A stretch of 64,000 nucleotides of DNA from Platanthera guangdongensis (GCA_039583875.1 CM077167.1:153343010-153407009), one strand, 5' to 3'; numbered from the stretch's first letter, positions 46,693 through 57,569 are shown. Notes: generated by a model from the letters alone, not told the origin. Made by a program: numbers and translations.

Positions 46693-49600
46693 TTTGTTTT
46701 GCAGGAAAATCCAAGTGGCCATACCCCTACATGGTACTTGGATAGTGGATGTTCCAGACACATGACTGGAACTAGGGGACTACTGAAGGACTACATCCCA
46801 ATCAAAAATGGTCCAAAGGTGACCTTTGGTGGTTCTGAAAAAGGAATCATCAAAGGGTTTGGTAACATTTCTTCTAACCTTGTTACCATTACTCAAGTGG
46901 CTTATGTTAAAGGTTTGAAACATAACCTCATTAGTATAAGTCAATTAAGTGATGTAGGGTATGACATCTCATTTGTTAAAAATGGTTGTCATATCAAGAG
47001 GTCAAGTGATCAAAAGATCATTTTGACAGGTTATAGGAAGAGAAATGTCTATTGTTTAGACATTATGGTTGAGAACAATAGTTCTCCAGTTTGTCTTGTA
47101 GCTGATGAGACAGTCTCTCAATGTGTCAAGTGGCACAAGAGGCTTGCTCATCTTAATTACAAGACTATTGGCAAACTCTTTAGTAAAGAGTTAGTGAGGA
47201 ATGGTCCTCAAGTTAAGTGTGTCAAAGATGGCATTTGCTCAGCTTGTCAAAAGGGCAAGCAGACTAAATCCACCTTTAGAAGCATTGACAACAAGGATGC
47301 TGTGAGGTGTTTATACCTCTTGCATATGGATCTATTTGGTCCAATGCCAGTTCACAGCTTAGGTAGGAAGGTCTACACCTTTGTAGTTGTTGATGACTAC
47401 TCAAGGTTTTCCTGGGTGTTCTTCTTAAAGCAGAAATCTGAAACACCTAGTGTCTTCCACAGTTTTGTTAAGCAAATTCAGAATGAATTGAACTGTACAG
47501 TGGTCAAAATTAGAAGTGACCATGGTACAGAGTTTCAATCTGAAAGCATGACAAAACTATGTGAAGACTATGGGATATTTCAAGAATTCTCTTCACCTAG
47601 AACACCTCAGCAAAATGGCATTGCTGAAAGGAAAAATAGAACCTTGATAGAGGCTGGTAGAACCCTATTAAGTGATTCATCACTGCCAGAATATTTCTGG
47701 GCTGAAGCAGTAAACACTGCATGCCATGTGATAAATAGGGCTACCATCACTAAAAGGTTAAACAAGACCCCCTATGAAGTAGTGAAAGGCAGGAAACCAA
47801 ATCTATCCTATTTCAGGATTTTTGGTTGTAAATGCTTCATACTTAACAATGGGAAGTCTTACTTAACTAAGTTTGCTGCCAAATCCCAAGAGGGAGTGTT
47901 TGTTGGGTACAGCAGTAATAGTAAGGCTTATAGAGTCTACAACTTGACTACACAAGTTGTAGAGGAGTCTGTGCATGTAGTTTTTGATGAGACACTTCTT
48001 ATTAACAATGAGTTGTCTAGTAGTGTGTGCAGCCCCACAGGTCTTTCTAAGAAGATGGACAAGCTAACCATGGAAGATGTACCTGCTGCAAGACAGCAAG
48101 TAGAAGAAGATGGCTTATGTCCAGGGGGAGAACTACATGTACCAGGAGCTGAAGAAGTTCAAGGAACTCAGCATGATGAAGATGCTGAAGAAGTACAACC
48201 AGAAGTAAGGATGCCTCCAGCCAACAGGCATCTAAGAGATCATCCAGTGGAGCTGATCATTGGAGATCCAAGACAAGGTGTTCAGACAAGGAGCAGAAAT
48301 CAGAATGCTGCAGTATATTCAAGTTTTCTGTCTCAAATAGAACCAAAGAAATTTGAAGAAGCAATACAAGATCCACAGTGGACTGAAGCTATGCAGGAAG
48401 AGCTAAACCAGTTCAAGAGGTGCAAGGTTTGGGACTTAGTTCCTAAGCCTAAAGATCACAATGTGATAGGAACAAAGTGGATCTACAGAAACAAGTTAGA
48501 TGAACAAGGAGTCATCATTAAGAATAAGGCAAGACTGGTTGCAAAAGGATATAGGCAAGAAGAAGGTATTGATTTTGATCAAACCTTTGCTCCAGTAGCC
48601 AGACTGGAAGCCATCAGGATGTTCTTGGCCTATGCAACCTACCAAGGATTCAAAGTATACCAAATGGATGTGAAGTCAGCATTCCTTAATGGTAATTTAA
48701 AAGAAGAAGTATATGTGGAGCAGCCTTCAGGTTTTGTTGATCCTACTCTTCCACATTATGTCTATAGACTTAGGAAAGCATTGTATGGGTTAAAGCAAGC
48801 TCCTAGAGCTTGGTATGAAACCCTATCTAGTTTCCTCATTGAGAACAAGTTCACAAGGGGGAAAATAGATAAGACTCTATTCCTTAGGGAATCTAGAGGC
48901 AAAGTAATACTTGTCCAAATATATGTAGATGACATTATATTTGGGTCTACTGAAAGTAGCCTTTGCAAAAAGTTTGCAAAGCTTATGCAAAGTCAATTTG
49001 AAATGAGTAGTATGGGAGAACTGAAGTTTTTCTTGGGTCTCCAAGTTAAACAGACTGAAAGTGGCTTGTCCATATGTCAGTCAAAGTTCACCCTAGAACT
49101 CATAAGGAAATATGGTATGGATTCCTCCAGTACCATGAAGACTCCTATGGGGTCAAGTATGTCTCTAAGCAAGGATGATGCAGGGAAACCTGTGGATGAA
49201 ACCTTGTATAGAGGGATAGTTGGCTCCCTACTTTACTTGACTGCAAGTAGACCTGACATTATGTATGCTACATGTGTTTGTGCCAGGTATCAAGCCTGCC
49301 CTAAAGAGTCTCACTTGACTGCAGTCAAGAGAATCTTGAGATATCTAAAGGGCACACCTTATCTAGGCCTCTGGTACCCTAGGAATGGAGATTTTGATCT
49401 AACAGGTTATTCAGATGCAGACTTTGCAGGATGCAAAGAAGATAGAAAGAGCACTACTGGATCCTGTCAATTCCTAGGTGGAAGACTCATTTCATGGAGT
49501 AGTAAGAAGCAAACCAGTGTGGCCATCTCCACAGCTGAGTCAGAATATGTAGCTGCAGGAAGTTGCTGTGCTCAACTTCTGTGGATTCAACATCAGCTAG

Positions 49601-49866
49601 AAGACTATGGATGTCAGGTAAGTAGAACTCCACTTTATTGTGATTCTACTAGTGCTATTTCCATAGCTAATAATCCTGTATCACATAGTAGAACTAAACA
49701 TATTGAGATTAAATATCACTTTCTTAGGGAGCATGTAGAAAGAAATGATATTGCACTTGAATATGTTAAAACAGATAATCAGATAGCTGATATGTTTACT
49801 AAGCCCTTAGAAGAAGCTAAGTTTAATAGGTTCAAAATTGAACTAGGTATGATAAACTTAGACTAA
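46693..49866 (+). CDS. Pol polyprotein of copy E, intact (PR-IN-RT-RNase H)
   Basis: The frame is open from the gag TAA to the TAA at 49864-49866; I number residues from the TTG at 46699, giving 1055. There is no ATG at the gag/pol boundary, so expression needs readthrough of the gag TAA, or splicing at the TTTTGCAG at 46697-46704. Protease: catalytic DSG at residues 15-17. Integrase: HKRLAH and CSACQ zinc residues, then D211, D274 and E310 with D,D-35-E spacing. [14 protein letters not shown] and YVDD at 742-745. RNase [10 protein letters not shown] with D906, then [11 protein letters not shown] and HIEIKYHF. Length and order are typical of plant copia elements and no catalytic residue is missing. 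Confidence 0.96.
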   Translation, partial: FVLQENPSGHTPTWYLDSGCSRHMTGTRGLLKDYIPIKNGPKVTFGGSEKGIIKGFGNISSNLVTITQVAYVKGLKHNLISISQLSDVGYDISFVKNGCHIKRSSDQKIILTGYRKRNVYCLDIMVENNSSPVCLVADETVSQCVKWHKRLAHLNYKTIGKLFSKELVRNGPQVKCVKDGICSACQKGKQTKSTFRSIDNKDAVRCLYLLHMDLFGPMPVHSLGRKVYTFVVVDDYSRFSWVFFLKQKSETPSVFHSFVKQIQNELNCTVVKIRSDHGTEFQSESMTKLCEDYGIFQEFSSPRTPQQNGIAERKNRTLIEAGRTLLSDSSLPEYFWAEAVNTACHVINRATITKRLNKTPYEVVKGRKPNLSYFRIFGCKCFILNNGKSYLTKFAAKSQEGVFVGYSSNSKAYRVYNLTTQVVEESVHVVFDETLLINNELSSSVCSPTGLSKKMDKLTMEDVPAARQQVEEDGLCPGGELHVPGAEEVQGTQHDEDAEEVQPEVRMPPANRHLRDHPVELIIGDPRQGVQTRSRNQNAAVYSSFLSQIEPKKFEEAIQDPQWTEAMQEELNQFKRCKVWDLVPKPKDHNVIGTKWIYRNKLDEQGVIIKNKARLVAKGYRQEEGIDFDQTFAPVARLEAIRMFLAYATYQGFKVYQMDVKSAFLNGNLKEEVYVEQPSGFVDPTLPHYVYRLRKALYGLKQAPRAWYETLSSFLIENKFTRGKIDKTLFLRESRGKVILVQIYVDDIIFGSTESSLCKKFAKLMQSQFEMSSMGELKFFLGLQVKQTESGLSICQSKFTLELIRKYGMDSSSTMKTPMGSSMSLSKDDAGKPVDETLYRGIVGSLLYLTASRPDIMYATCVCARYQACPKESHLTAVKRILRYLKGTPYLGLWYPRNGDFDLTGYSDADFAGCKEDRKSTTGSCQFLGGRLISWSSKKQTSVAISTAESEYVAAGSCCAQLLWIQHQLEDYGCQVSRTPLYCDSTSAISIANNPVSHSRTKHIEIKYHFLREHVERNDIALEYVKTDNQIADMFTKPLEEAKFNRFKIELGMINLD

Positions 49867-50379
49867 GTATACAGAACAAAAATTGGCTAAGTAAAAAGGT
49901 GTCGACACATAGACAAGTCTATGTCGACACAGAATAGTAAGTGTCGACACTTCAGGAAAATGGTGTCGACACATCTAGGAAGTTAGTGTCGACACTTCAG
50001 AATGTTAGTGTCGACACATGTCGAGTAGGTGTCGACACATCCAATAAAGTGTCGACACTTAAGTTTTACTCAGAATTTTTCTAAGTAAAGTCTCGACACA
50101 TGTCGAGTATAGTGGTGTCGACACTTAACCAAGTGTCGACACATAAAATCTGTTGACTAAATTTGTGTCGACACATGAGTGTCGAGACATTATAAGTCAG
50201 TGTCGACACTTATTGACAGTGTCGACACATCATTAGAAATTCATCCCGCCTGTTCGTCTTCAAACAAGAAAGGTATAAATAGGGTTCTGTCTTTGATTGT
50301 CGACACGCTTTCAAAGTTTCGAGACCTAAACTCTTGTGTCGACATTTCTCTCATCTCAAGACTAATTCTCAAAACCCTA
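49867..50379 (+). promoter_or_regulatory. GTGTCGACAC array and internal TATA promoter before env-like gene (E)
   Basis: About a dozen GTGTCGACAC palindromes and half-variants lie from 49899 to 50228, with ACATGTCGAG compounds not seen in the LTR. TATAAATAGGG at 50274-50284 follows 45 bases later, then two more GTCGACA copies, then the env-like ATG at 50380. The order of array, TATA and transcript start copies that of the LTR but the sequences are otherwise different. This suggests an independent promoter for the env-like gene. It is inference from sequence. Confidence 0.68.
50274..50281 (+). promoter_or_regulatory. Internal TATA box upstream of env-like gene (copy E)
   Basis: TATAAATA in AAGGTATAAATAGGGTTC, 106 bases before the env-like ATG. 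It is conserved in copy C at 36307-36314. Confidence 0.65.
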
Positions 50380-51297
50380 ATGGCTCCCAAGCTGGAAGAG
50401 AACGTAAACGAAGGCTATGAGCTTGTGCGAGGCGCATTTGACGACAGCGACCAAGAAATCAAATCAGTGCTAACCCTAATTGTCAATTCAGGCTTGGAAT
50501 TCTTGGTTTCAGAACCAACGAAAATATGGAAGAAGGAAGTCATTGAATTCCTTTCTGGCGCGTCTATAGATGACTCAGGCTTCAGGATTAAGTCCAGGGT
50601 GCATGGCACCAAAGTCAAAATTTCACCCAAGTCTTTAAGAAAGGTACTTCAGCTACCTAAAGTTCAAGATGAAGAGGACGTAACTGCTTCTAAGACCAGG
50701 GAAGCTCTTACTTGGTGTGGACTGGATCCAAAGATGAAGGTGGGATCAGTCTTTAACAGGAAAGGTATGAATATTCAAGGCAAGTTCTTGTCTGAAGTAG
50801 TGGGCAAGGTAATACTGAGCAAGCCAGGAGGGCATGACAGGGTGTCTGCCTCCATGTTTGAAGTCATGACCAGAATCATCTTCAATCTGAAAACAGATTG
50901 GTCAATGGTGGTTTATGAGAAAGTAAAAGAAAGCCTGAAGAAGCCCAATCTGGGCAGGATACTAAGTCTCTACCTGGCTGGATCAATTCCAGAGGTAATG
51001 AGCACTGCTGCAGGATCTAAGATCAATCATATGAGGAGAATGGACTCCAGGATATTCTCTAGATGGGAAAGGGTGCTGGTGTCAAAGGAATTGACCACCC
51101 CTGAGAAACAAGCTTCTAAGAGAGACTCTCCTCCCAGGAAGAAGAGGAAGACTGCTGCTGTGCCTCAAGAGTCCTCCAGCAGCTCAGGCAGTGAAGAACA
51201 TGTGGTCTTCACTCCTGAAAGTCCAGTTGATGTGCTGCAGAGAAGACACCTGCTCCTCAGGAGGCAGCTGACATCCAGGGGGAGCTTCCAGGTGTAG
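50380..51297 (+). pseudogene. Env-like gene of copy E, N-terminal part
   Basis: The ATG at 50380 (MAPKLEENVNEGYELVRGAF) is preferred to the upstream ATG at 50179, because that one would translate the palindrome array and lies upstream of the TATA box. About 245 residues form a globular domain resembling the 'putative plant transposon protein' domain (Transposase_32 type) found in Sirevirus env-like proteins: SRVHGTKVKISPKSLRKVLQ, then GKFLSEVVGKVILSKPGG and GRILSLYLAGSIPE. A basic serine/proline linker (PPRKKRKTA) follows. A small frameshift around 51233-51250 sends the frame to a TAG at 51295; the other frame is open across this point into the next part. No signal peptide or membrane segment is seen. 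Function unknown. Confidence 0.78.
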
Positions 51298-53156
51298 CAG
51301 AACCATCTACACTGGAGAGTGAACAAGCCACCCTCCTCATTCAAGAGGTACTTACTGACCTTAATACATTAGATTTCTCTATAATAAATTCTGATTTGTC
51401 TGATGACCATCAGCAAAATCAGCCAGCAACTCAAGAACCAGATGTTGTTCACCAAGACACATCTGTTATAGCTGATGAAACCAGAACATCTCCTGCACAG
51501 TCTCCAGCAGAATATACAATGGAAGATCTCTTTTTGAACTTAGATCAAGAAGATTTTGATATGGAAAAGAATGATGCTGATACAGTAAAGAATGCTGCTG
51601 CTGAGGGGGAGAACATTGAAGTTGTGGAAGAGCCTATAAGGCTAGATACTGAGCAGGCACAAGATGTGCATACTGAAAAACAATCCAGCCCTAAGGATAG
51701 GGTGGATATAGCCAGTACATCAGACTCTGAAGATGATGAAGCTGAGCAAGCTCAGAAAAAGAAGTTCTTTGTTTTCAAAAGAAGAAGCCAGAGCTATAAG
51801 AAGGCTCTCCAAACAGTTGCTCAACATTCCTTAGTTCAACAAGCTCCATCCACTGATTACAGTGCTCTATTGCTTGCCATGCAAATCAAGATGGATGAAC
51901 AAAGGAAAGCTTTAGAAACTTATGTTGATGAAGGGCACAAAGCACTACAATCTGATCTGGGCCAGGAAATCAAGTCAATAAGGTTTGAAATGAACCTTAA
52001 TAAAACAGAGATGACTGATTGTTTTACAAAGGGTGCTCATGCAGTAGTCTATTTGGCAAACCATCAAGAGAAAATAAAGACTCAAGTTGATGATATAGCA
52101 CTAAAACAAGGTTATGTGCTGGAGAATCAACTCAGGATGAATGATAATTTGACTGCATCTCACAATGCCATAGTCACTGAACTCAAGAAAAAGTCTGATG
52201 AACCATCAACCTCCACTGCTGCTGCCAAGGCTGATTTTGATAAGCTATTTCAAGCAGAGATTGCTGCTGTACAGACTGCAATAAAAGACTCACAGAAGGT
52301 CATTTCAGAACAGCTTACAAAGCTTAGACCTTTCTTTAAAGAGGGCATAAGGTATTTGGATAGCCAAATCCGATTCCAGAAAGATGATGTGAGAGATCAT
52401 GTGGCCCAAGAAGTCATAAAGGGGGAGAGAGTGTTAGTCAAGGCCAGTTCTGAGCATGCAAAATGGATTTCCAATTCTATCAGGGCTACACTTGGATATC
52501 CTCCCCTGTGTGATGACAATGAAGTGGCTGAATCTGGTATTCAAAATGCATATCTTGGAGGTGAGCAACAAGCAGTGGCTGATGTAATCTATCCACCTCC
52601 AGACTTTGAAATGATTCATGCAGATATAAGCACAATGTATAGTCCACCTGCTGGCAAGCCTAATATTATTCTGGAAAAGGTTGTTCAACCTATCTCAGCT
52701 GCAATGCAAGAGGCTTTGGACAAGGAAGAAGAAACTAGGCTGTCAAAGAAGAAGTTTAGGGAAATTGCTGAGCAAAAGCCAGATTTTGAACAATGGAGCC
52801 CTACTTCTAGAAACATAATTCTCACAGCCTGGAAAGCTGCCAAGGACAATGCCCATGAGAGGAACAAGTGGTTCTCAGAGGCTGAATGGAGAAAGCATGA
52901 GAGTAGGCAGGAAGCAATTGTCCAATTTAGAAGGAAGGCTAAGTTAGGAAAGCTACCTCCAACAGCTGTGGAGCCTAGCAAGTACTTTCCTAAGCCCTAT
53001 CATTATTTTGAAAGACAAAAGATCAAGGCTGAAGAACAGAAGAAGGACTCTAAAGGGAAGAAGACTGCTGAAGCTGAGCCTGCTGCTGCTGCTGCTATGA
53101 AAGCTCAAGTTAAAGCTGGAAAAGGCATTGTTATTAAAGAACCTGATCAGCACTAG
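51298..53156 (+). pseudogene. Env-like gene of copy E, C-terminal coiled-coil part
   Basis: This frame is open upstream of 51298 and continues to the TAG at 53154; its largest ORF (586 residues) is at 51396-53156. It is the C-terminal part of the env-like protein, separated from the N-terminal part by one small frameshift. It starts acidic (EDLFLNLDQEDFDMEKNDAD), has a basic patch (KKKFFVFKRRSQSYKKA), then a long helical region likely to form coiled coil (about residues 150-320 of the 586). A lysine/alanine-rich end follows (KKTAEAEPAAAAAMKAQVK). I see no transmembrane helix, fusion peptide or cleavage site, so the name env-like rests on position only. Three AGGGGGAG polypurine motifs lie within or next to it. 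Confidence 0.72.
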
Positions 53157-53453
53157 ATTAGGAATTAACTTGATGCTTGTTGTAATCTGTTAAGTGATAA
53201 ACATTGTAATACTTCATTGAAAATGTATAAGGAACATTATTGGGACAGTATATGATAAATATAGTATGAATGTTCTGAAATATGTGTGTTTCTTAATTGT
53301 TCTGCAATGTTTAATAAGTATACATGTGTGCTTTATTACATGTTCAAGTTTACCCTGTTGTCATTTATATTCTTTACATCATTTTGTAATTTTTAATTAT
53401 GAGTGGTGTATATCATTGACTAAGGGTTATGACTTCTCCAAATAGGGGGAGAT
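53157..53453 (+). other. 3' untranslated spacer and polypurine tract of copy E
   Basis: An AT-rich spacer follows the env-like stop. It ends in AAATAGGGGGAGAT at 53440-53453, the polypurine tract that primes plus-strand synthesis next to the LTR. The tract is preceded by GACTTCTCCAAAT (53431-53443), which can pair imperfectly with ATTTGAAGAAGCC inside the LTR (53482-53494). Confidence 0.85.
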
Positions 53454-55532
53454 TGTTGGGTACATTGGTCAAATGTACCTGATTTGAAGAAGCCTCACCT
53501 AACTCAATGATATACATCAGAATGTATTTGATGTTTGTTTGAGTTACTTGTGCAGGTTAGGAATACACTGGACTGAAGCTAAAAATTCTAAGTCCATGTG
53601 TCGACACCCAGAGGGCAAGTGTCGACACTTGAGAAAGCTTGTGTCGACACCCAGACATGCAGTGTCGACACTTGGAGTCATTGTGTCGACACCTGGGAAG
53701 AAGAGTCGACACCAGTCAGAAAGTGTCGACACTTGGAGCTGTGTCGACACTCAGTGCAGAAGGATGCAGAAAAGCTGTGACGACACTTAGCAGAAGTGTC
53801 GACACCTAGAAGAGCTGAGTCAACATCAGAAAGTGTCGACACTTGGAGTTGTGTCGACACCAGCAAAATTCTGCAGAGACTAAGTACAAGTGTCGACACT
53901 CAACACAATGTGTCGACACTCAATCAGCAGAGTCAACATATGAAGAATGTGTCGACACTCAGCACAATGTGTCGACACACACTCAAAGAAGTCAACACTT
54001 GAAGAATGTGTCGACACTCAGCACAATGTGTCGACACATAACCAGAAGACTCAACACTAGAAGGAAGTGTCGACACAAGGAGATGTGTCGACACTTAGCA
54101 AAGAACAGAAAAGCTGTAAATTATTCTAAGTATAAGTGTCGACACTAAGGGAATGTGTCGACACTCAGCTGAAGAATCAAGAATGAAGACTTGTGTCGAC
54201 ACCAAGAATCAGTGTCGACACTTGACAGTTTCAACACATGAAGATGTGTCGACACAAAGGAGATGTGTCGACACTTAGAAGAATACAGATAAAGAATGAA
54301 GTATAAGTACTTGTGTCGACACTCAATTTCAGTGTCGACACATGCAGAAGAAACTGTGTCGAGACATACAAGGAATTGTGTCGACACCTTGTAGACTTGT
54401 GTCGACACTTACACAACATGTGTCGACACTTGGTCTATAAGTGTCGACACTTAAGAACAGAAAGTCTCGACACTAACTGACAGTTAGAGAATTTCAAGAA
54501 GTGACTGGTTGACATGACAGCTGCCAATCCAGCCGGTCTACAGCAACTGTCAGAGAAGTCAAAAGTCTGTTATAAACTGGATCAGCCGGTTACCATGAAG
54601 GAAGCCTATAAATAGGCACCCACAGTTTACAGAATAAGTAGTTAAGTTGTTAAGTGGTCAAGTTGTTCACAATCATTACTTGTTGTGAGAATAATTGAAG
54701 TGGTTGATCAGATTAAATCAAGAAGTGATACATAGAGGATCAACACAAGAAGATCAGGCAGTCCAACTGCAGATCTAAGTAGTTGGAGAGAGAGAGCTCC
54801 AACTAAGGATTCAGTCTTTGGAACTAAGGCTGAGAAGAACAATTCAGAGTCATCTGGATTTCAAGAAGCAGAGATCAAGGATCAACTGCAGAAGATTCAG
54901 ACTAATTCAGTTCTACTCAAGAAGCTTTGAAGAAAGCTAAGTCAGTTTGGATCAAGCTGAGTTCTTCCAAGAACTCTTCAAGAAACTCTCAACTCCTCTC
55001 ATCCTTTCTGAGTTGTAGAGTTAGCATTTGTAATTTCTATTTTAAACTTGTAAGATCCATTGGATCTGAGTGATTGTAAGCCTATTTTATAAAGGCTGAG
55101 GGTAGGGCTTGGTGCCTGAGTGTAGGAGTTGAAGAACTCTGAGTGTAGGCCTTTAATTGGCTGAGTGTAAGCCTTGATTGGCTGAGTGTAGGCCTGGGTG
55201 GCTGAGTGTAGGCCTTTTGGCTGAGTGTAAGGCTTTGGGCCTGAGGTAGGAACCTTGTTGGGTTCTGAGCTAGTGGAGAAGTTTGGCCGAATCTAGTACA
55301 CTGCTAGATAGGCGAAGGGGGAAAGTGGATGTACCCAAAGATTGGGGAACCACTATAAAATCTTGTGTATTCTGTGCTGTGATTGTACTGTGTTGAGAAT
55401 TGCTGTGTGCTGTGATTACTTATTCAGAAATCTGTGTTATAAACTGTTGACTGCCAACAAAGAATTAAGAAAAGGATTAGGTCACCTATTCACCCCCCCC
55501 CCCCTCTAGGTGTTTAGGTACCATATCTTTCA
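53454..55532 (+). repeat. 3' LTR of copy E
   Basis: A 2079-base copy of the 5' LTR with the same contents: array 53598-54475, TATA box 54607-54614, minisatellite 55098-55250. Differences from the 5' LTR include a shortened C tract, one palindrome changed from GTGTCGACAC to GTGACGACAC (near 53778) and loss of one arm of the AACCGG/CCGGTT pair (AAACTGG). Confidence 0.97.
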
Positions 55533-55537
55533 ATAAC
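55533..55537. other. Target site duplication of copy E, right
   Basis: ATAAC directly follows the CA of the right LTR and equals 42449-42453. Confidence 0.97.
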
Positions 55538-57569
55538 CTTTAAATTCAGAAATGAAAGATATCCCTGGCTGACTCTTATATCCTTCAGGATGATATCTCC
55601 TTGGAGGTATAATCCATTCAGTATAAGGGTTAAAGGTTTGGGATGAAGAACCCTCAGGATTCAATTGTGACTTGCCTTTGAAAAAATTTTCAGAGCTCTG
55701 ACCTCTGTTCGACGATCGTGGAGCTGCGTTCGACGATCGTGGGTCCGATCGTCGAGCTCCGTTCGACGGTCGACTATGGCTGAGGTCAGGTATATAGGAT
55801 CGTCGAGCAGCGTTCGACGATCTTGGCTGAGATCGTCGATCTGCGTTCGACGATTTGTCCTGAGATCGTCGAGCTGCGTTCGGCGATCGTCGATCTCTAT
55901 TCGGTGATCGTCGATCTCCGTTCGACGATTTGTACTGGACTTTAGTTTTCTGAGGCAGATCAGAATTTTTCCTGGCAACCTCTACAACTCCCTTTCCCTT
56001 GTCAGAAATGAACTTGATAGGGGTTGTTAGAACAATAGGTTGGCTGGATGAGGCACCCAAGCCCAGTATACTGTTGAATCTTGAGTTCACTGTGCTTGTG
56101 ATGTCCATCAGCTTGATGCTTCTCCCATTGAGAGATTCTTCAAGCTTCTTGGCCTCAGAGAGTTCACCCTTCAGTGAAGCTATCTGTTCCCTATAGTTCT
56201 CCAACTCCTGAGAGAGTTTGAGGTTTTCTGATTTTAAACCACTTTGTTCAGATAATTGACTTCTGAGAGAGATGATCTCTTTCTCAGACTTTAGCAGGTC
56301 TAAACATAGTGCTTTAAATTCAAGTTTGAAATCTTCCGAAGTGAAATCAAAAGAACTGATTACCTGATCTTCTTCAGGTTGAGTCTCTGAGTCTGACTCT
56401 GACTCCTCTTCCTCTGAGTTGTGTTGTGAGGCATTGATTGCCATCATGCAGAATTCTTTTTCCTCTGCATCATCCTCATCATCACTTGAGCTGGAAGAGG
56501 CCTCTGACTCCTCTTCAGTCTCACTCCAGGATTCAGCAACAAAACCTTTCCTTGTGTGCTTATTTTTGCTGGAGGAGGGTTTGCTATTTCCATTCCTTTT
56601 GGAGTCCTTCTCCTTTCTTCTTTCTTTTCTGTCCCTTCTGTCCTTGTTCTTGTTTTCTGGACAGTCAGGAACCATATGCCCTGGTTTCCTGCAACCAAAG
56701 CAAATAATGTCTTTGCTGTTGCCAATGGACTTGTCATACCTTGGCTTGTCTTGCTCCTTGTATGATCTTCTTCTGAAGTCCTTTCTGGCCATCTTGTAGA
56801 ATCTTTTGGCCAGCAAGCTGAGAAGTTCATCATTGGCTGTTCCTTTTTCTTCAGGCAAATCCTCAGTTGCCTTGAATGCTATAGTCTTCTCCCTTTTTGT
56901 GGCTGGAGAAGCAGCCTTCTGTTCTTCTTCTCTGTTCTTGATGAGTAGCTCATAAGATTTGAGCTTACCCAACAAGGCTTCAGTGGTGATCTCATTCAGG
57001 CTTCTGGCATCTTTAATTGGCCAGATTCTTGAATCCCAAGTGCTGGGGAAGCACATTAGGATCTTGTCATTTAGTTCTGTTAGTGAGATCTCTTTGTCTA
57101 ATGTCCTCAGTTCACTGACAATTAGACTCAGTCTGTTGTACATGTCTCCCACTGATTCAGTTTCTCCCTTCTTGAAGTTCTCATATTGGGAGATGAGATA
57201 GGATCTTCTGTCTTTTCTCTCATCAGCTGATCCTGAAACTATTTCTGAGAGCTTGTCCCAGATCTCCTTGGCTGAATTACATTCAGCTACCTTCTGAAAA
57301 ATGTCATCTGACATTGTTTGAGCTAGAATGTTCATTGCCTTGGCATCAGCTACTTTCCACTTTTTAATGTCAGCATCTGTTCCTGATGGAGGTGGAACAG
57401 CATTTGTGCTTGTGCTCTCTGGAGGTCTTGGACACACTGTCAAAATAGAATTAAAAATATCTTCGTCAATAGAGTTCATGTATAGTCTAATCCTTGCTTT
57501 CCAAAGTGCAAACTTTGACAGATTGCACACTGGAGGTCTGGTGCTAGCATAATCTTTGTTCTGGGCCAT
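55533..57569 (-). CDS. Gag of copy D, intact up to the insertion of copy E
   Basis: The frame is open for 679 codons from the ATG at 57569 (MAQNKDYASTRPPVCNLSKF) to the insertion. The stop (TGA at 55530-55532) is formed by the last three LTR bases of copy E. The UBN2-type gag core covers about residues 15-215 (MNILAQTMSDDIFQKVAEC, NDKILMCFPSTWDSRIW). One complete zinc knuckle, CFGCRKPGHMVPDC, is at about residues 289-302. Then come an acidic serine-rich segment, a coiled-coil-like segment (about 410-490) and an Arg-Arg-Ser-rich repeat (about 545-627) encoded by the palindrome array. The C-terminus is WIIPPRRYHPEGYKSQ and beyond. The last codons lie at 42410-42453 across the insertion. Confidence 0.92.
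55690..55935 (-). repeat. TCGTCGA/TCGACGA array translated within gag (D)
   Basis: About nine arm pairs, such as GATCGTCGAGCTGCGTTCG and neighbours, lie inside the open gag frame. Each is translated as a variant of Ser-Asn-Ala-Asp/Ala-Arg-Arg-Ser (for example SSNADRRSQPRSSNAARRS). The same DNA motif is present in the LTR (58795-59095) and the pol/env-like spacer (38891-39163) of this copy. Confidence 0.88.

Larger units (their letters stand above)
42454..55532 (+). mobile_element. Complete copia/Sirevirus-type retrotransposon E (13,079 bases)
   Basis: Two LTRs of 2084 and 2079 bases begin TGTTGGGTACATTGG and end CATATCTTTCA, and are flanked by a perfect ATAAC duplication. Between them are primer site, gag, pol, a GTGTCGACAC array with a TATA box, an env-like gene and a polypurine tract. 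By eye the LTRs differ by about ten substitutions and a few indels, about 0.5 per cent, so insertion was recent. Pol is intact. Gag has two one-base insertions and the env-like gene one frameshift, so the copy would need help from others to move. Confidence 0.97.

Noticed and set aside
50179..50379. Upstream ATG extending the env-like frame of copy E
   Set aside because: It would translate part of the palindrome array and lies upstream of the TATA box; the ATG at 50380 is shared with copy C.
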